Source of the DNA: Sesamum alatum
Lineage: Eukaryota > Streptophyta > Magnoliopsida > Lamiales > Pedaliaceae
Reading direction: 5' to 3'
Assembly: GCA_034509735.1 (NCBI GenBank)
Contig: JACGWO010000008.1
Span: forward strand, 15,201,864-15,265,863
DNA: 64,000 nt
Of the stretch, positions 1 to 12,654 are shown piece after piece. Made by a program: the position numbers and the translations under genes. Numbering within the stretch: position 1 is the first letter of the stretch; the number at the start of each line of letters is the position of its first letter. A model generated the notes under the pieces. It worked only from the letters and a program-made list of their open reading frames with translations, ran no database searches and was not told the origin of the DNA.

Positions 1-141
1 AAAAATATATTAAAAATTTCTAATAAATGATTGTGTATAAAATATATAATATTTTTAAATATTAAATATATAAGCACTTTTAAGTGTACAAATCCATAAC
101 ATATTATTAATTTAATAAAGATTTTATAAATATTTCAAAGG

Positions 142-500
142 GGCCAAATTGTCTTTATTTGCCCCGTTATATATGAGTAGTGGCAAAATAAGGACGCGCA
201 CATTAAGGGGTAGCAATTTATATCCTGTAATTATATTTTTTAAGCAATTACAGGACTTCGGGGTTCGGCCATTAGATTTTTAAAAAGTGACCGGATTTTG
301 CTGACATGAACATTTTTAGGGCTTTTTAAATTGGAGAAATTGCTGAGTAGGCATAGCTGGAAAAGTCCACGCCACATAAGCGCTGACTGGAACATGCCAT
401 TTACTGCCCCCCCTATACATGGGGTGGTGACAAAATAAGGACCGTATAATAAAGAGGTGGTAATTTATACCTTTTGGAATTTAAATTTTTTTTAAGCATT
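142..500. repeat. Remnant of a TIR-type non-autonomous element
   Basis: The stretch opens with GGCCAAATTGTC and holds phrases such as GGCAAAATAAGGAC, CAATTACAGGACT and a CGGCCA-TTTTT-GTGACCGG pair. The same phrases occur in the well-bounded element at 43643-44175, so this is probably a diverged relative. A second copy of the GACAAAATAAGGACC phrase appears near 430 in the same orientation. I could not find a matching right terminus or a target duplication, so the borders are approximate. Confidence 0.45.
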
Positions 501-1344
501 ACAGGAATTGTAAATGTGTAATTAAATTTATACCCAAGTTTAAATCATGTGTAAATGAGTATGTGTTATGCAGTGTTTTAGACAACTCACAATCTTCTGA
601 AAATGTGGTTGAAAGCAGCATTCCACCCACGCCTTTGTACAAAATCCATTATCCTATCTTTTTAAGTGTTCCTTAGTACATTTGTGGCCCTTCAATGTAC
701 AATCAACTACAGATGGATGCAATAGCGGTGCACCTCGAGGAGTAAATATTAGGGCCTTGCTCTACGGTTGGTACTGTTTTCAATATAGTTTCCATTCAAT
801 ATTAGCACACAAGAATCAATCCTACAACTATTTCCAATTATCATGCAAGGGGGAAGTAAATATATCACATTGTCAAATCTTCAGAAACTTGGGAACAAAA
901 AGCCTGCAAGAAGAAGCAAGACAAATGCGCGAAAAGAAGCAGGAATAGAGTTAGTATTGGTTGCTAACAACTTTTTTATACTAGGTGAACATATTTTTCT
1001 TTTATTGTGTGAAGCTCCATATACTATGTATTGGTTTTTTGTACATTTAAATGTTGGGAAGCTTATCAATAGTTTATTGTTGGTTTTGGCATCAGTATTT
1101 GTATACAATTTTCCACCTATTTTAATGATAATATTAATATAATCTACCCACTTTAATGTTCTTATTTACTATATTTTTATCCAATCAGTTTTGCATTTCT
1201 TTTTGTTTTCCAAACTTCAATAATTTTGTTGTTGTTGTTGTTGATGTTGCTGCGTAGAATGAGGGTTGGGGGAATATGGGGTGCAGGTAGTTGGTCAATA
1301 AAGAGTGTATTACCCCCCCCCCCCTTTTTGCTTAGTCAAAAAAA
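501..1344. other. Gene-free AT-rich stretch
   Basis: Nothing here supports a gene. Short open frames around 680-1140 overlap on both strands and show no recognisable domain. A (GTT)n run near 1229-1244 and a C-run near 1314-1324 are simple sequence. The LINE remnant starts just downstream. Confidence 0.5.
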
Positions 1345-2340
1345 TAGGTATTCGATGGGTTGATGGACAAAGTATGGGGTAAGATGCAAAATTGGAGTGC
1401 TAAGCGCCTATCCCAAGCAGGCTGCTCAGTATTGATTAAAGAGGTGGTCCAAGCCATCCCCACATACATTATGAGCTGCTTCATGCTCCCCGACCGCTTA
1501 CTGCGCGAATTGGAGGGACTAACTACAAACTTCTTTTGGCAGCAAAGTGAATGCCCGAGTATCCACTAGCTCGCATGGTGAAAGTTGTGTAGAATCAAAC
1601 ACGAAGGGGGTTTGGGGTTTCAAGCTCTCAAGGCTTTCAATCTCAGCATGTTAGCAAAGCAAGCTTGGCAGCTCGTTATGCACTCGGATATGCTGCTTAG
1701 TAAGATCACGAGGAGTAAGTACTACCCAGGTTCGGATTTCTTCCACGAGCGCCTATGCAGCCAACCCTCATTCTCCTGGAGCTCTATACTGGCGGCTCAA
1801 GGATTGATCGTTGGATGGGCTGCGGTGGCAGGCGGGGGATGGGAGTTGCATCAACATAGTCAAAGATCTGTGGTTGTTGAGGCCCCTTACTTTCAGACTT
1901 CTGGCCACTCCTAGGACACTTGTGCTAAATGCCACTGTTCAAAGCCTGATATTAGCAAGTGGTAGAGAGTGGAATGAGGTGCTGATACGGGCTGAGTTTT
2001 GACCAGGAAGATGCAGAGTGTATCCTACAAATAAAGCTGCAATGAGGAAGCAAGGACAGGGTGGTCTGGCACTTTGACCCATTGGGGCACTTCACTGTAA
2101 AAAGTGCATTACAGATTGGCAATTACAAGGGGAGAGGAAGGCTAGCTATTCGAAGAGAGGAGCAGCCTAGCTTGATACATCCTCATGGAGGTTCCTCTAG
2201 AAGGCCAAAGTTCCACCGAAAGTCCAGTTGTTCGCTTGGAAGGTCTGCTTTGAATCTTAGTGTGTGTGCTATGTGAAGAAAGGTGGAAATTTGAGATTTT
2301 GGGCAAACACATTTGAGAAAATTGAAGTTTGAAGTTCACA
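1345..2340 (+). pseudogene. LINE (non-LTR) reverse transcriptase C-terminal remnant
   Basis: Three broken frames read in order as the region after the RT catalytic core of plant L1-type LINEs. They include the stretch around NWSAKRLSQAG...LIKEVVQAIPTYIMSCFMLP (1390-1490), then KHEGGLGFQALKAFNLSMLAKQAW (1600-1670), then the conserved FSWSSIL box and a frame change into GLRWQAGDG (near 1815). These match the linker and zf-RVT-like C-terminus of plant LINE ORF2 as I know that family. The RT core, endonuclease and poly(A) tail are absent, and there are at least three frame breaks. It is a dead 5'-truncated or internal fragment. I infer the family from motifs only. Confidence 0.75.
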
Positions 2341-2807
2341 TTGGACCTAAAGAGAAAGATCGGTACTTAGGTTGGCAAGCGCAATAGAGTGCATAAATTA
2401 GGGCAGAGATCAATTTGGGCATTTGTGTTTGAGGAATCTTGAAGTCGCGATGTAGATGAAAATTTTGATTAAAATACAAAAAAAATGTAAAAAAATGTAA
2501 TAATAATTTTATAAGTCAACTCAGACATCATATATTTCAATATTTTTTTGAATTTAATAAGAAATTTTAATTTTAGTTGTTTTTATTATTTCATTGTCCA
2601 AATGACAACAAAAAGTATTTCGAATATTTTTCTGTATTTTTATAGAAGACAAATTCATTATATTTAAACTTATCTTTATTTATCTTACACTAATACAAAC
2701 ACAAGATCAAGCTTATTAAAAACACTCAGAAACACGAACACGTATATCTCTTACCTGCTTCTCCCATTTCAAAATAAAACAGAATAATATTTTTCTTAAT
2801 TTTCCTC
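2341..2807. other. Gene-free AT-rich spacer
   Basis: A/T-rich sequence between the LINE remnant and the copia 5' LTR. I see no open frame with recognisable content and no terminal repeats. Confidence 0.5.
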
Positions 2808-3170
2808 AGTTAAGATTATCACACAAAATGCAGCCTGAGAGTTGGAGATTCGAACCCAGCGCTTGGTTCCAATCAGCTTCAATGGAGGCAGATAAAATTG
2901 CTCATAGTGCATACACGTTTCTATTATTGAACACACACTTTATCCGTTTCCTTCACACTTTCAGTTTAGTCAGACGGTTATTTAGTTAAATTGGTAGGTT
3001 AGGTTAGTTAGCTACTTGCAGTTGGTAGGATAGGTCTTCTTGATTTCTACTCTGCTCTGTTTAAAGGAGTGCATGTACGACTGAACACTCCCTTCAATTC
3101 TTCAATACACAACCAAGAAGCTTTAAATTTGTTCGATGGCTTTCGTTGGCAATTCTCTAGTTTACGAGCA
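2808..3170 (+). repeat. 5' LTR of the copia element
   Basis: It aligns from TTAAGATTATCACA to AGAAGCTTTAAATTT with 7589-7915. The first base, T in the 3' copy (TGTTGAGATT), is A here, so the left terminus is mutated. It ends in CA at 3170, directly before the primer site. Expected length is 363 bp. An internal CTCTGTTTAAAGGAG near 3053 is the likely TATA-type region. Confidence 0.85.
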
Positions 3171-3182
3171 TGGTATCAGAGC
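3171..3182 (+). other. Primer-binding site (initiator Met-tRNA type)
   Basis: TGGTATCAGAGC follows the LTR's terminal CA with no gap. This is the canonical primer site of plant copia elements, complementary to the 3' end of tRNA-Met. Confidence 0.9.
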
Positions 3183-3325
3183 TATCTGTTGATGGTCTCT
3201 AATCCTACTTGTTCTTTCTCTTAGCTACATTCTTTTGTATGTTAGAAGGTTTTCTTGGTGGTGATTAGTTGTTCGTTTTGATATTCATTAAGTGGTTAGT
3301 CTTTACGTTTCTTGAAGAAGTTACT

Positions 3326-4250
3326 ATGGCGGCCATGAATGAAGGAGAGGGTACTGGAGCTATAGAGCACAAACCTCTGATTGTTTCGAAAACCTTGAAA
3401 TTACAGGGTGGGGATCACCCCGGGATGAGCCTTGTCTCTGCACCTATGGATGGATGCAACCTCTTTGCATGGAGCCCTTCGGTGAAACTGGCTTTGGGGG
3501 CCAAATAGAAACTTGGCTTCATAGATGGCTCTTTGCCCAAAACTGGCAGGGGAGAATGAAGAGATTGAACAATGGCAAAGAACAGGTTTCATGGTGGTGT
3601 CTTAGATTTTAAACCCAATCACTAAGGAGATTGCTGAAGCCTTCCTATACACCACGTCCGCCAGAGCATTATGGTTGGAGCTCGAATCAAGGTTTGGGGA
3701 AAGCAACGGTCCCTACTATATCAGTTCCAAAGGCAGATAGTCTCTATGACATAAAGGGATTTGTCAATAGCGGCCTATTTCACTAAGATGAATAAGCTAT
3801 GGGATGAGCACTCCAGTCTCAATCCTTTGACACCTTGCGCCTGCGGTGCCAGTGAGGCCCTGGCGGATCAGGCATTTTCTAATCAACTGATGCAGTTTAT
3901 GATGGGCCTCAATGAGGTTTATGACCATGTGCGCAATCAGATTTTGTGCATGGACCCGCTTCCTACTATAAGGAAGGCATACTCCATGTTCTTGAGGGTC
4001 CAAAAGCTGATGGAGATACACTCTGCGACTTCTGGAAGCTTCCAAGAGGGAGCCATGACTGCAAGGTTTGGGACAAGAATAGGCAGACTGCTGAACAAAC
4101 TGGTCCAAGGAAGAGAGATAAGAGGCAATTGCATTGTGACAATTGCAACAAACCAGGACATACAAGGGAGACCTATTTCAAATTGACAGGCTATCTAGAC
4201 TGGTACAAAGATCTGATGGACCGACGCAGGAGAAATGGGAGGCCTGCAGG
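3326..4250 (+). pseudogene. copia gag remnant
   Basis: Translation from ATG 3326 gives the retrotransposon gag N-terminal signature DHPGMSLVSAPMDG (near residues 31-44), then breaks at 3506. The frame resumes with the UBN2-type gag core (ARALWLELESRFG near 3660, then AAYFTKMNKLWDE near 3770). The zinc knuckle reads CDNCNKPGHTRETY, so the fourth ligand, normally Cys, is Tyr. At least three frame changes or stops interrupt it. It would package RNA in a live element but is dead here. Confidence 0.8.
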
Positions 4251-4469
4251 TGTTAGGGCCTCCAATGTAGAGCATGAAGTTGAAAATGGCAGCAACCAAG
4301 AGGGGACACTGCTGCCGGAGTATCAGACAAATATCTCAGAGCTGATCAGAGAACAACTTAGGAGGGTACTGCAAATTCAAGAAGGTGGTGATCAGGTGGC
4401 TTCCAACTTTGTGGAATGTGATGAGTTTGCAGGTACTTCCCTCTCCTATGTTGTTAATAACATGTTTCC

Positions 4470-7400
4470 TACTGACTGTTGGATAATTGACAGTGGGGCA
4501 TCCATTCATATGTGTTCTAATTTCAAATCCTCTATGCGATTAACACCTCTTATCCCACACGCCTGTGTGAGGTTACCTGATAGGGCCTCAAAGAAAATAA
4601 ATCTGGCGGGTGACATACAATTATCTGATCTGCTGAAACTTAAGCATGTTTTGTATGTTCCTGCATTTAAGTACAATCTTTAATGTGTTAATAGATTGTG
4701 CATTGATCGCTCCTTAAGGGTCATATTCACACAACATGAGTGTGTCATGCAGGACCTTTTGACTAAGCTGGTGGTGGCAGTAGGAAGGAAAATGGGGAGG
4801 CTCTATATGCTGGACAAGGCCTCCTCCACGCATGCTGCAGTCACCATTCCCTCAAGGCCTAAGGCTGATCTAGCCTGTATGATTTCCACAAATAATGATA
4901 AAGAATTTTGGCATAATAGACTAGGACATATAGGCACTGATGCACTTAACCATGTTTTCAATATTAGCAATAAATGAATGACTTGAAAGATTTTTGTGAG
5001 ATATGTCCCATTGCAAAGCAGAACAGGCTGCCTTTCCCCACAAGTGATACACATTCAACCACCCTTTTCCTTTTAATTCATGCTGATGTATGGGGCCCAT
5101 ATAGACAACATTCCCTCACACATTGCAAATATATGCTCATTATAATAGATGACTGCAGTAGAGCCACTTGGATTTTTATGCTAATCCACAAGACTCAAGT
5201 CAAATAGAAACTGGAAATGTTCTTAAATATGATTGAAATACAATTTCATGTTAAAGTAAAGACTATAAGAACAGACAATGGAACTGAATTTACCAATGAG
5301 CAATGTCAAAAATTGTTCCAAGATAAGGGCATCATTGACCACCGGACATGTGTGAATACTCCTCAACAAAATGGTGTTGTTGAGAGAAAGCACCAACACT
5401 TGCTACAAGTAGCCAGGCCCATCATGTTCCAGGCCAATTACCACCGCGTTTTTGGACAGAGGCTCTATTAACTTTATCCTACTTAATAAATAGATTACCT
5501 ACCAAAGTGTTAGAATGGAAGGCCCCCTATGAGGTCCTCTACAAAATTGCTCCTTCATATGATCATATCAAGGTTTTTGGATGCCTTTGTCTTGCCACTA
5601 ATGAGGCCCCTCATAAGGGGAAGTTTGAAAAACGGGCACTAAGATGTGTTTTCTTGGGGTATGTACATGACAGAAAAGGATATAAAGTGATGGACCTAGA
5701 GACCAACTCCATCTATATAACTAGGGACGTCATATTTCATGAAGATAGGTTCCGTTTTGTGGATAAACAGGCCACCAGCACACCATGTCCATGACCCTTA
5801 TTACATGAATATGAACCTGCTACAGACCATGAGAAAGACAGGACGATTGACTTAGAAACTGCTCAATAGGAGGAGATAAAGACAACACATGAAGTGTTGC
5901 CTAGGAGATCCAGCGGACAGGTGTCAAAGCTAACTTGGTTGAATGATTTTGTATGCGAAACTGCTATTAATCAGGATGCACAACATGTGACTGAATTGAC
6001 CCACTATCATAGTTGTTTTGTGGAGTCTTTGTTGGCTTTGCAGGAACCCAGGAACTTTGAAGAAGCCACAAAACGGAGGGAGTGGAGAGAGGCAATGAGA
6101 CAGGAGATAGAAACACTTGAGAGGAATGAAACATGGGAACTCTCAACACTGCCTCATGGCAAGGTAGCCATAGGTTGTAGATGGATCTACAAAATGAAGC
6201 ATAAGCTAGATGGAACATTAGATAGATGCAAGGCTCGTCTGGTTGCTAAGGGTACAGCCAGGTGGGGGGGTCGAGTACGATGACTTTTTTGCACCTGTGG
6301 AAAAAAACAGTCACTATGAGAATCCTCCTAGTAGTTGTAGTAGCCAGGGGATGGCCTTTACATCACCTTGACATCAATAACGCATTTTTGCATGGGACAC
6401 TAGATGAAGAAATTTTTATGGAAGTTCCTGAAGGTTATTAGGTGCCACAAGGGCATGTGGTTAAACTGAAGGAATCCTTGTACGGCTTGAAGCAAGCCTC
6501 ACTCACGCCAATGGAATCAGAAATTTACAGAAAAGGTGGAAGCTTTTGGATTTGTTCAATCAAGACATGATCATTGCTTGTTTACAAAAGGAACAGATGA
6601 AGGACTAATCATATTATTAGTCTATGTGCATGGCATACTAGTTATGGCTCCAACTGAGCAAAGCGTTCAGGAAGTAAAGGATTATCTACATGGACTTTTC
6701 AAAATCAAAGATCTGGGCACAACAAAATACTTCCTTGGGCTGGAGCTGGCTAGGTCACCACAAGGGTTGGTGGTTACTCAAAATAGGTAGACACTGGATA
6801 TCATCAAGGACGTTGGGCTGCTTCGTGGCAAGGCTGTCACAACTCCTTTGCAAGTGAGAATTAAATTCACATCTGAATCAGGTGAAGCATTACTTGACCC
6901 CTCCAAGTACAGAAGGTTGATTGGCAGATTGTTGTATTTGGGATTCTCCAGACCAGATGTTTCTCACGCAGTTCAGCAGTTGAGCCAATTCCTCCAACAT
7001 CCCTGTGAAGATTATTAGCGCGCAGCTATCAACTTGGTCAAGTATCTGAAGGCTAGCCCTTCAGCAGGTTTGGTTTTACCTTATAATAACACTTTACAAC
7101 TAACAACTTATTTGGATGCAGATTGTGTAGCATGCAGGGATACGCAAAGATCATTGACTGGCTATTGTATTTTCTTGGCACAACACCTATATCATGGAGA
7201 ACAAAGAAGCAGGCAACCGTTTCAAGGTCCACTACCGAAGTGAAATACAGGAGCAGTGCAGCCACTACCTGTGACATTGTATGGATCACGTACGTGTTAA
7301 GGATCTTGGTGTCCCAATTAAAGACTCTAATTCCTTTTTTCTATGATAACAAAACAACGTTACACATCATGACAAATCCAGTATTCCACAAACAAACTAA

Positions 7401-7554
7401 ACACCTGAAAATAGATTGCCACATTGTACGAGATAAATACAAGGAAGGTCTAATTGCACCTACACATGTGGCTTCCCAGCAACAAATCGCAGACCTGTTC
7501 ACAAAGCCACTCCGTGGAACCACCTTCCTGCAATTACGGTCCAGTTGGGCTTGA
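4470..7554 (+). pseudogene. copia pol remnant (protease, integrase, RT, RNase H)
   Basis: Domains appear in copia order. Protease motif WIIDSGASIHMC is near 4480. The GAG-pre-integrase box FWHNRLGHIG is near 4905 and CEICPIAK near 4998. Integrase DDE residues are visible in HADVWGPY, RTDNGTEF and VVERKH (5080-5390). The RT starts near 6050 with the EPRNFEEA and WIYKMKHKLDG boxes, followed by LDINNAFLHG (near 6370). RNase H and the ADLFTKPL tail end at 7554. The RT box that should read YVDD reads YVHG (near 6623-6634), removing a catalytic Asp. Roughly eight stops or frameshifts break the polyprotein. Confidence 0.85.
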
Positions 7555-7576
7555 TCATTCTGAATACAAGTCCAAC

Positions 7577-7588
7577 TTGAGAGGGGGC
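7577..7588 (+). other. Polypurine tract of the copia element
   Basis: The purine run GAGAGGGGG lies immediately before the 3' LTR's TGTTGAGATT. It is the expected plus-strand primer. Confidence 0.8.
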
Positions 7589-7915
7589 TGTTGAGATTAT
7601 CACATAAAATGCATCCCAAGAGTTAGGAGGTTCAAACCCAGCGCCTGGTTCCAATCAGCTTCAGTGGAGGCGGATAAAATTGCTTATAGTGCATACACAT
7701 TTCTATTATTGAATACACGCTTTATCCGTTTCCTTCATACTTTCAGTTATTGTCCGACAGTTATTTAGTTAAATTGGTAGGTTAGGTTAGTTAGCTTCTT
7801 GCAATTGGTAGGATAGGTCTTCTTGATTTCTTCTATGCTCTATTTAAAGGAGTGCATGTATGACTGAACACTCACTTCAGTTCTTCAATACACTACCAAG
7901 AAGCTTTAAATTTCT
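7589..7915 (+). repeat. 3' LTR of the copia element, truncated
   Basis: It begins TGTTGAGATTATCACA and matches the 5' LTR up to AAGCTTTAAATTT. It is then replaced by CACTACAAAAAAATGC. The last part of the LTR, which should include GTTCGATGGC and end in GAGCA, is missing. Confidence 0.85.
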
Positions 7916-8580
7916 CACTACAAAAAAATGCGGGAATAGGAACGGTAAGAGTTGACCGTTCCAATTACCGTGCCATGTAGGAACGGTTATAGGAATTGTT
8001 ATGGAACGGTAAACCGTTGATGACGTCAGAGTCGTGGTAATTGAAATACTAATTAATAGGAACGGTCGTACCGTTCCTACTGGAGTGCAAAACAAAGGGT
8101 GCCAATTTGTACACCTAAAACCGTTCCCAAAGTGGACATGATATATTTTGGACCTCAATTTGGAACACATATGTGAGATTTGGAACGGTAGGCGGACCGG
8201 GAAATCTTACCGTTACACCAGCTGTTCCAAAGATCGAGACAATTTTGGACCGTTTGTCTACCGTTCCAAAATGTAGTCCTACAGGAGACCCTTTTACGCC
8301 ATGGGAAAGAATGTGAGGCAATGACCGTTCCAAATTACGGGTATATAGTAAGTGAAAGTGTGTTACAATTACCGGTCCAAAATGTAATCCAAATGGGAAC
8401 GGTCAATATTTTGTGTGCCTGATACCGTCCCTAATATGCTCTAACGGCTATATTACAACGGTAACTTTTGCGTTCCTGTTACCCGTCCTGACACCGTTCC
8501 TATAGCTGGAACAACGGCTATATTTTAACGGCTAGTTTCGTGTTTCAAATAGTAATCCAATGACCGTTCCAATGATTTCT
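7916..8580. repeat. CACTA left subterminal motif array
   Basis: GGAACGGT and ACCGTTCC occur repeatedly in direct and inverted order (for example near 7938, 7960, 7980, 8060, 8180, 8300 and 8560). In En/Spm such motifs bind TnpA. A CTATATATATG TATA-like box at about 8579-8589 follows the array and probably serves the first gene. Confidence 0.75.
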
Positions 8581-8830
8581 ATATATATGTCCCCCTTCTT
8601 TGTCATTGTTCTTATACTTATTCTCCAACTCATTTTGTATTTGTAACTCCCCCCCTTGATTATTTATACGGAAAATCGAACATATCAATTACCGAGAGCG
8701 CGAATTTTGGATTGATATTGATAGGTCTTTTGCTCAGGTAAGTATGCAAAATTCTATTATTTTTGCATATATATAATTTACTCTCGTCATTTAATTGTTG
8801 TTGTGAATTATATTATACGTAGGACCAATC

Positions 8831-11800
8831 ATGTTAAGACAGTTGAGGAAATGGATGTATGATCGAGACGTCCTGGGTGTGACGCTGGAGTTTGATGATG
8901 GTGTTACAATATTTTTAGAATGGGCCCAGTCTCAACGTGCATATATATGGACGGGGACAAGATTAAGTGTCCCTGCCGGAAGTGCAAAAACGAACGGTTC
9001 AAAACACCAGACGAGGTAAATTTTGATTTGTGTATGAAAGGGTTTATGCCAGAGTATTACAATTGGACTTCGCATGGTGAGGAGAGGGTGCAGGAATGCT
9101 TTGAAGCAATGACAGCGCCCCCTGTGCAGCATCAGCAAACGCCACCCGTTCAGAAGGAGGGTAGTTCGCATTGGGGTGATGCGGCTCAGATGGATTGGGC
9201 GCAGAGGATGGTATTCGATGCCGCCGGGCCGTCATTCTGGTCTTCGTACAACCAGGAGGGACCGACTGATGATGGTACTCGGTATTGTCCATCTGATGTG
9301 GGTCCTAGTTCATATTATGATTCGGGGCCCTATGATTATGTGTCTGGCTTGTCAGCTTTTTTGATGTAGTTCATGCTGCGGACCAACCTTTGTGGAATGG
9401 CTGCACCACCTCTCAGTTGGCGTCAATTGCCTCTTTGGTGAATATCAAGGCCGAAGGGGGTTTTTCCGAGCATACATATGATCGTATATGCCAGTGGGCT
9501 GATACTGTAATGCCCCGCGATCACACTTTCCCCACCGATTATTACAATACGAAGAAATTGATAAGAGAATTGGGTTTACCAGTTCAGAAGATTGATGCTT
9601 GCAAAAACGGTTGCATGTTGTACTGGAAGGACGATATTGATTTGGAATATTGTAAGTTCTGTGGAGACGCTAGGTACAAGCCCACCAGGGACAGAAATCC
9701 TAAACGCAAGAAGTTCCCGTATGCAATTCTTAGGTATCTACCGATTACCCTTCGGTTGCAGAGGTTGTATGCGTCGGAGGTCACAACAGAGCATATGACT
9801 TGGCATGCGAGCCATCAGACGGAGGAAGGATCCATGTGTCATCCGTCGGATGCAGAGGCTTGGAAGCATTTTGACCGGACGTATCTTGATTTTGCAGCTG
9901 AACCGAGGAATGTTAGACTTGGGTTGTGCACGGATGGATTTGCACCGCACGGTCAGTATGGTAAAACTTACTCATGTTGGCCCGTGATACTTACATCGTA
10001 CAATCTCCTACCGGGAATGTGCATGAAGTCTGAGTATATGTTCCTAACGATGGTGATCCCTGGCCCATCGAATCCCAAACGTCTTATCGATGTCTACTTG
10101 GAGCCGTTGATCGAGGAGTTGCAGAATTTATGGCATGTGGGTGTACGTACGCACGATACTGCGACAAACCAGGCATTCATGATGCATGCCGCATTGATGT
10201 GGACAGTGAACGACCTTCCTGCTTATGGTATGGCGTCTGGATGGAGTACCGCCGGTCTTACGGGGTGTCCAGTTTGTATGGAGGACACACGGGCATTTTA
10301 TTTACAACACGGTCGGAAGGCATGCTATTTTGACTGCCACAGGCAATTCCTACCACCGGGTCATCCTTATCGCAGGAACAAGAAAGCCTTCACTAAAAAT
10401 CGAATAGAGAGGAAGGTTGCTCGTCCGAGGCTGACTGGAGAACAGATCCGAACCCGTGTCGATGCATTTATTGTTTCTGTCGAACAACCATTGAGTGAAC
10501 CAGAAGGCTACGGCGTTGACCATAAGTGGACGAAGAAAAGTATATTCTGGGAGCTTGAATACTGGGGGGCGCATCTGATACGACACAATCTTGATGTCAT
10601 GCATATTGAGAAGAATGTGTTCGATAATATATTCAATACTGTGATGGACATCAAGGAAAAAACGAAGGACAATCTGAATTCACGGAAGGATTTGAAGATC
10701 ATATGTAATCGGCCGGAGCTTGAGGTGGACGAAAGGAGACCGAACGTGATGCCCAAGGCAGTATATACACTGACGAAGGAGCAAAAGAAGAAGATATATG
10801 AGTGGATTCGTTGTCTTAGGTTTCCTGATGGGTATGCCTCTAACTTGGCCCGTTGTGTCGACCTGAAGGAGTTGAGGATGCACGGCATGAAGAGCCATGA
10901 ATGTCATGTTTTCATGCACAAATTGATTCCGGTTGCTTTCCGTGAAATGCTTCCAGAGCACGTGTGGGGGCCTTGACGGAAGTCAGCATTCTATTCCAGA
11001 TCCTATGCTCAACAACACTAAACGTGGCCAAGGTAAAAGAATTGGAAGATAGTGTAGCCGTCATCATGTGCAATCTGGAGAAAATTTTTCCTCCTTCCTT
11101 TTTCGACTCAATGGAGCATCTAATTGTACACCTTCCATATAAGGCGCGCGTTGGGGGCCCCGTGCAATACAGGTGGATGTACCCATTTGAAAGGTAATTA
11201 AATAATTACTGTTAAATATATACTTATTATTTGCATTTTAATAAATTATCATATGAATAGATTCCTACGCGATTTGAAGAAAAAGGTAAAAAACAAAGCA
11301 CACGTCGAGGCGTCAATTATAGAGGCTTATATTGTCGAAGAAATCGGACTTTTCTCCTCGCACTACTTCGAACCGCACATTCTGTGCAAGCGAAACAGAC
11401 CCGGTTGGAACGATGATCTCACGAGCAACGACGATCGAATTGTTCGGTCCATTTTCAGTTACCCAGGCCGAGCAAGTGGAGCCTCGAAGAAGAGATGGCT
11501 GAGCGGGGAGGAACTTCATGCTATCGAGACATACGTCTTGTGTAATTGTGAAGTAGTTGCACCGTACTACGAGTAAGTGTCTATACAAACGTAATTATCT
11601 CGTACGAATCATTTCAATTTCAATTACATGTATATTTATAACAATTAGTTTTACTATAACAGGTCATTCCTGAATGAACTGTTCGAGCAACACAATTCGG
11701 AGGACCCGATAATTGATCAACTAGTGGTGACACAATTCAAGGATTGGTTCAAGGCTCGTGTAAGTATCATCGATTTGTTGTAATTACCGCGATATGCTCA

Positions 11801-12548
11801 TGAATTTGTAATCAATTATTTCAATTGCTGTATATATCATTAATTGCAGGTGAAACCCGAATTGAATCACACAAACGAGGATTTGTTGAAGTTGCATTAT
11901 TGGGGGCCAAGAGCAGAAGTCACGACATACCCATCTTACTTCGTCAATGGCTTCAATTTCCACACTTAACGTCATAATGTCGGGAAGTCAACAATGAATT
12001 ATGGTATTTGTGTCAAAAGCTCATCATATACAGACACGGATTCTGACTTCTATGGAATTTTGGAAGAGATAATTCAGCTAGATTACCCACTAATTCCGAA
12101 CATGCACATTGTGCTGTTTAATTGTCGTTGGGTCGATCTGATCAGAGGCATGAAGATACACCCTCGTTATCACGTCGTTGATGTCAACTTCAAAAAGCTC
12201 TACCAAAAGAATGAACCATTCATATTGGCACAACAAGCAGTACAAGTATACTACGCGGATTACCCGAGCATGAAGAAGGACAAAGTCGACTGGAAAGCTG
12301 TTTGCAAAATCAAGGCTCGAAGAGTTATCGATGACTCGCGATGGACCGAGGTCGCCTATCAGATGGATGAAGTCGTACCTAATCCAGATGTTGTAATAGA
12401 TAACCAAACATTTGAACTGCATGACCCAACGGGAATACAATTGGTCGTTGATCATGGAGCAGGGCCATCGCGCTCGCCAGACAGTGAATCCGAAGATGAA
12501 GATGAAGATAGCTTTGACGAGGCTGAGTCCGATGAAGAGACTTTTTGA
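8831..12548 (+). pseudogene. CACTA TNP2-type transposase gene, broken
   Basis: This is the catalytic transposase of the element. Domains in order are the transposase-associated N-terminus (CPCRKCKN near 8970 and YYNWTSHGEE near 9055), the Tnp2 core (GLCTDGF, WPVILTSYNLLP, IPGPSNPKRLIDVYLEP, DVMHIEKNVFDNI; 9900-10640), DUF4218 (GGPVQYRWMYPFER, 11150-11193) and DUF4216 (HYWGP...YFVNGFNFHT and NEPFILAQQAVQVYYADYPS; 11895-12270), with an acidic tail. Clean introns are 11194-11260, 11573-11662 and 11760-11849. Lesions seen: a TA-repeat shift near 8940-8950, a T-run shift near 9355-9363, an extra G near 10966-10970, and an in-frame TAA at 11967. It cannot encode a full transposase as read. Confidence 0.88.
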
Positions 12549-12654
12549 ATTTTCCAATTCAAAATTTTCTGTAATTTTTTATCACAATTATTATTAAAAT
12601 TGTATTTGATAGATGTATTTTGAATCGACTCAACGGTCAAATTTATCAGGACCG

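Larger units (their letters stand above)
2808..7915 (+). mobile_element. Decayed Ty1/copia LTR retrotransposon, 3' LTR interrupted
   Basis: The element reads in the usual copia order: 5' LTR, Met-tRNA primer site, gag, protease, integrase, RT, RNase H, polypurine tract, 3' LTR. The two LTRs are clearly alignable but carry many substitutions, so the insertion is old. The coding region has many stops and frame changes, and the RT active site is altered. The 3' LTR stops where a CACTA terminus begins at 7916. About 45 bp that follow AAGCTTTAAATTT in the 5' LTR are missing there, and I do not see them beyond the far end of the CACTA element. Confidence 0.9.

Noticed and set aside
682..1142. Overlapping 75-99 codon open frames
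   Set aside because: They overlap on both strands, have no recognisable motif and sit in AT-rich spacer.
3171..3182. tRNA-like match TGGTATCAGAGC, also near 36224 and 26997
   Set aside because: These are retrotransposon primer sites next to LTR ends. No tRNA cloverleaf surrounds them.
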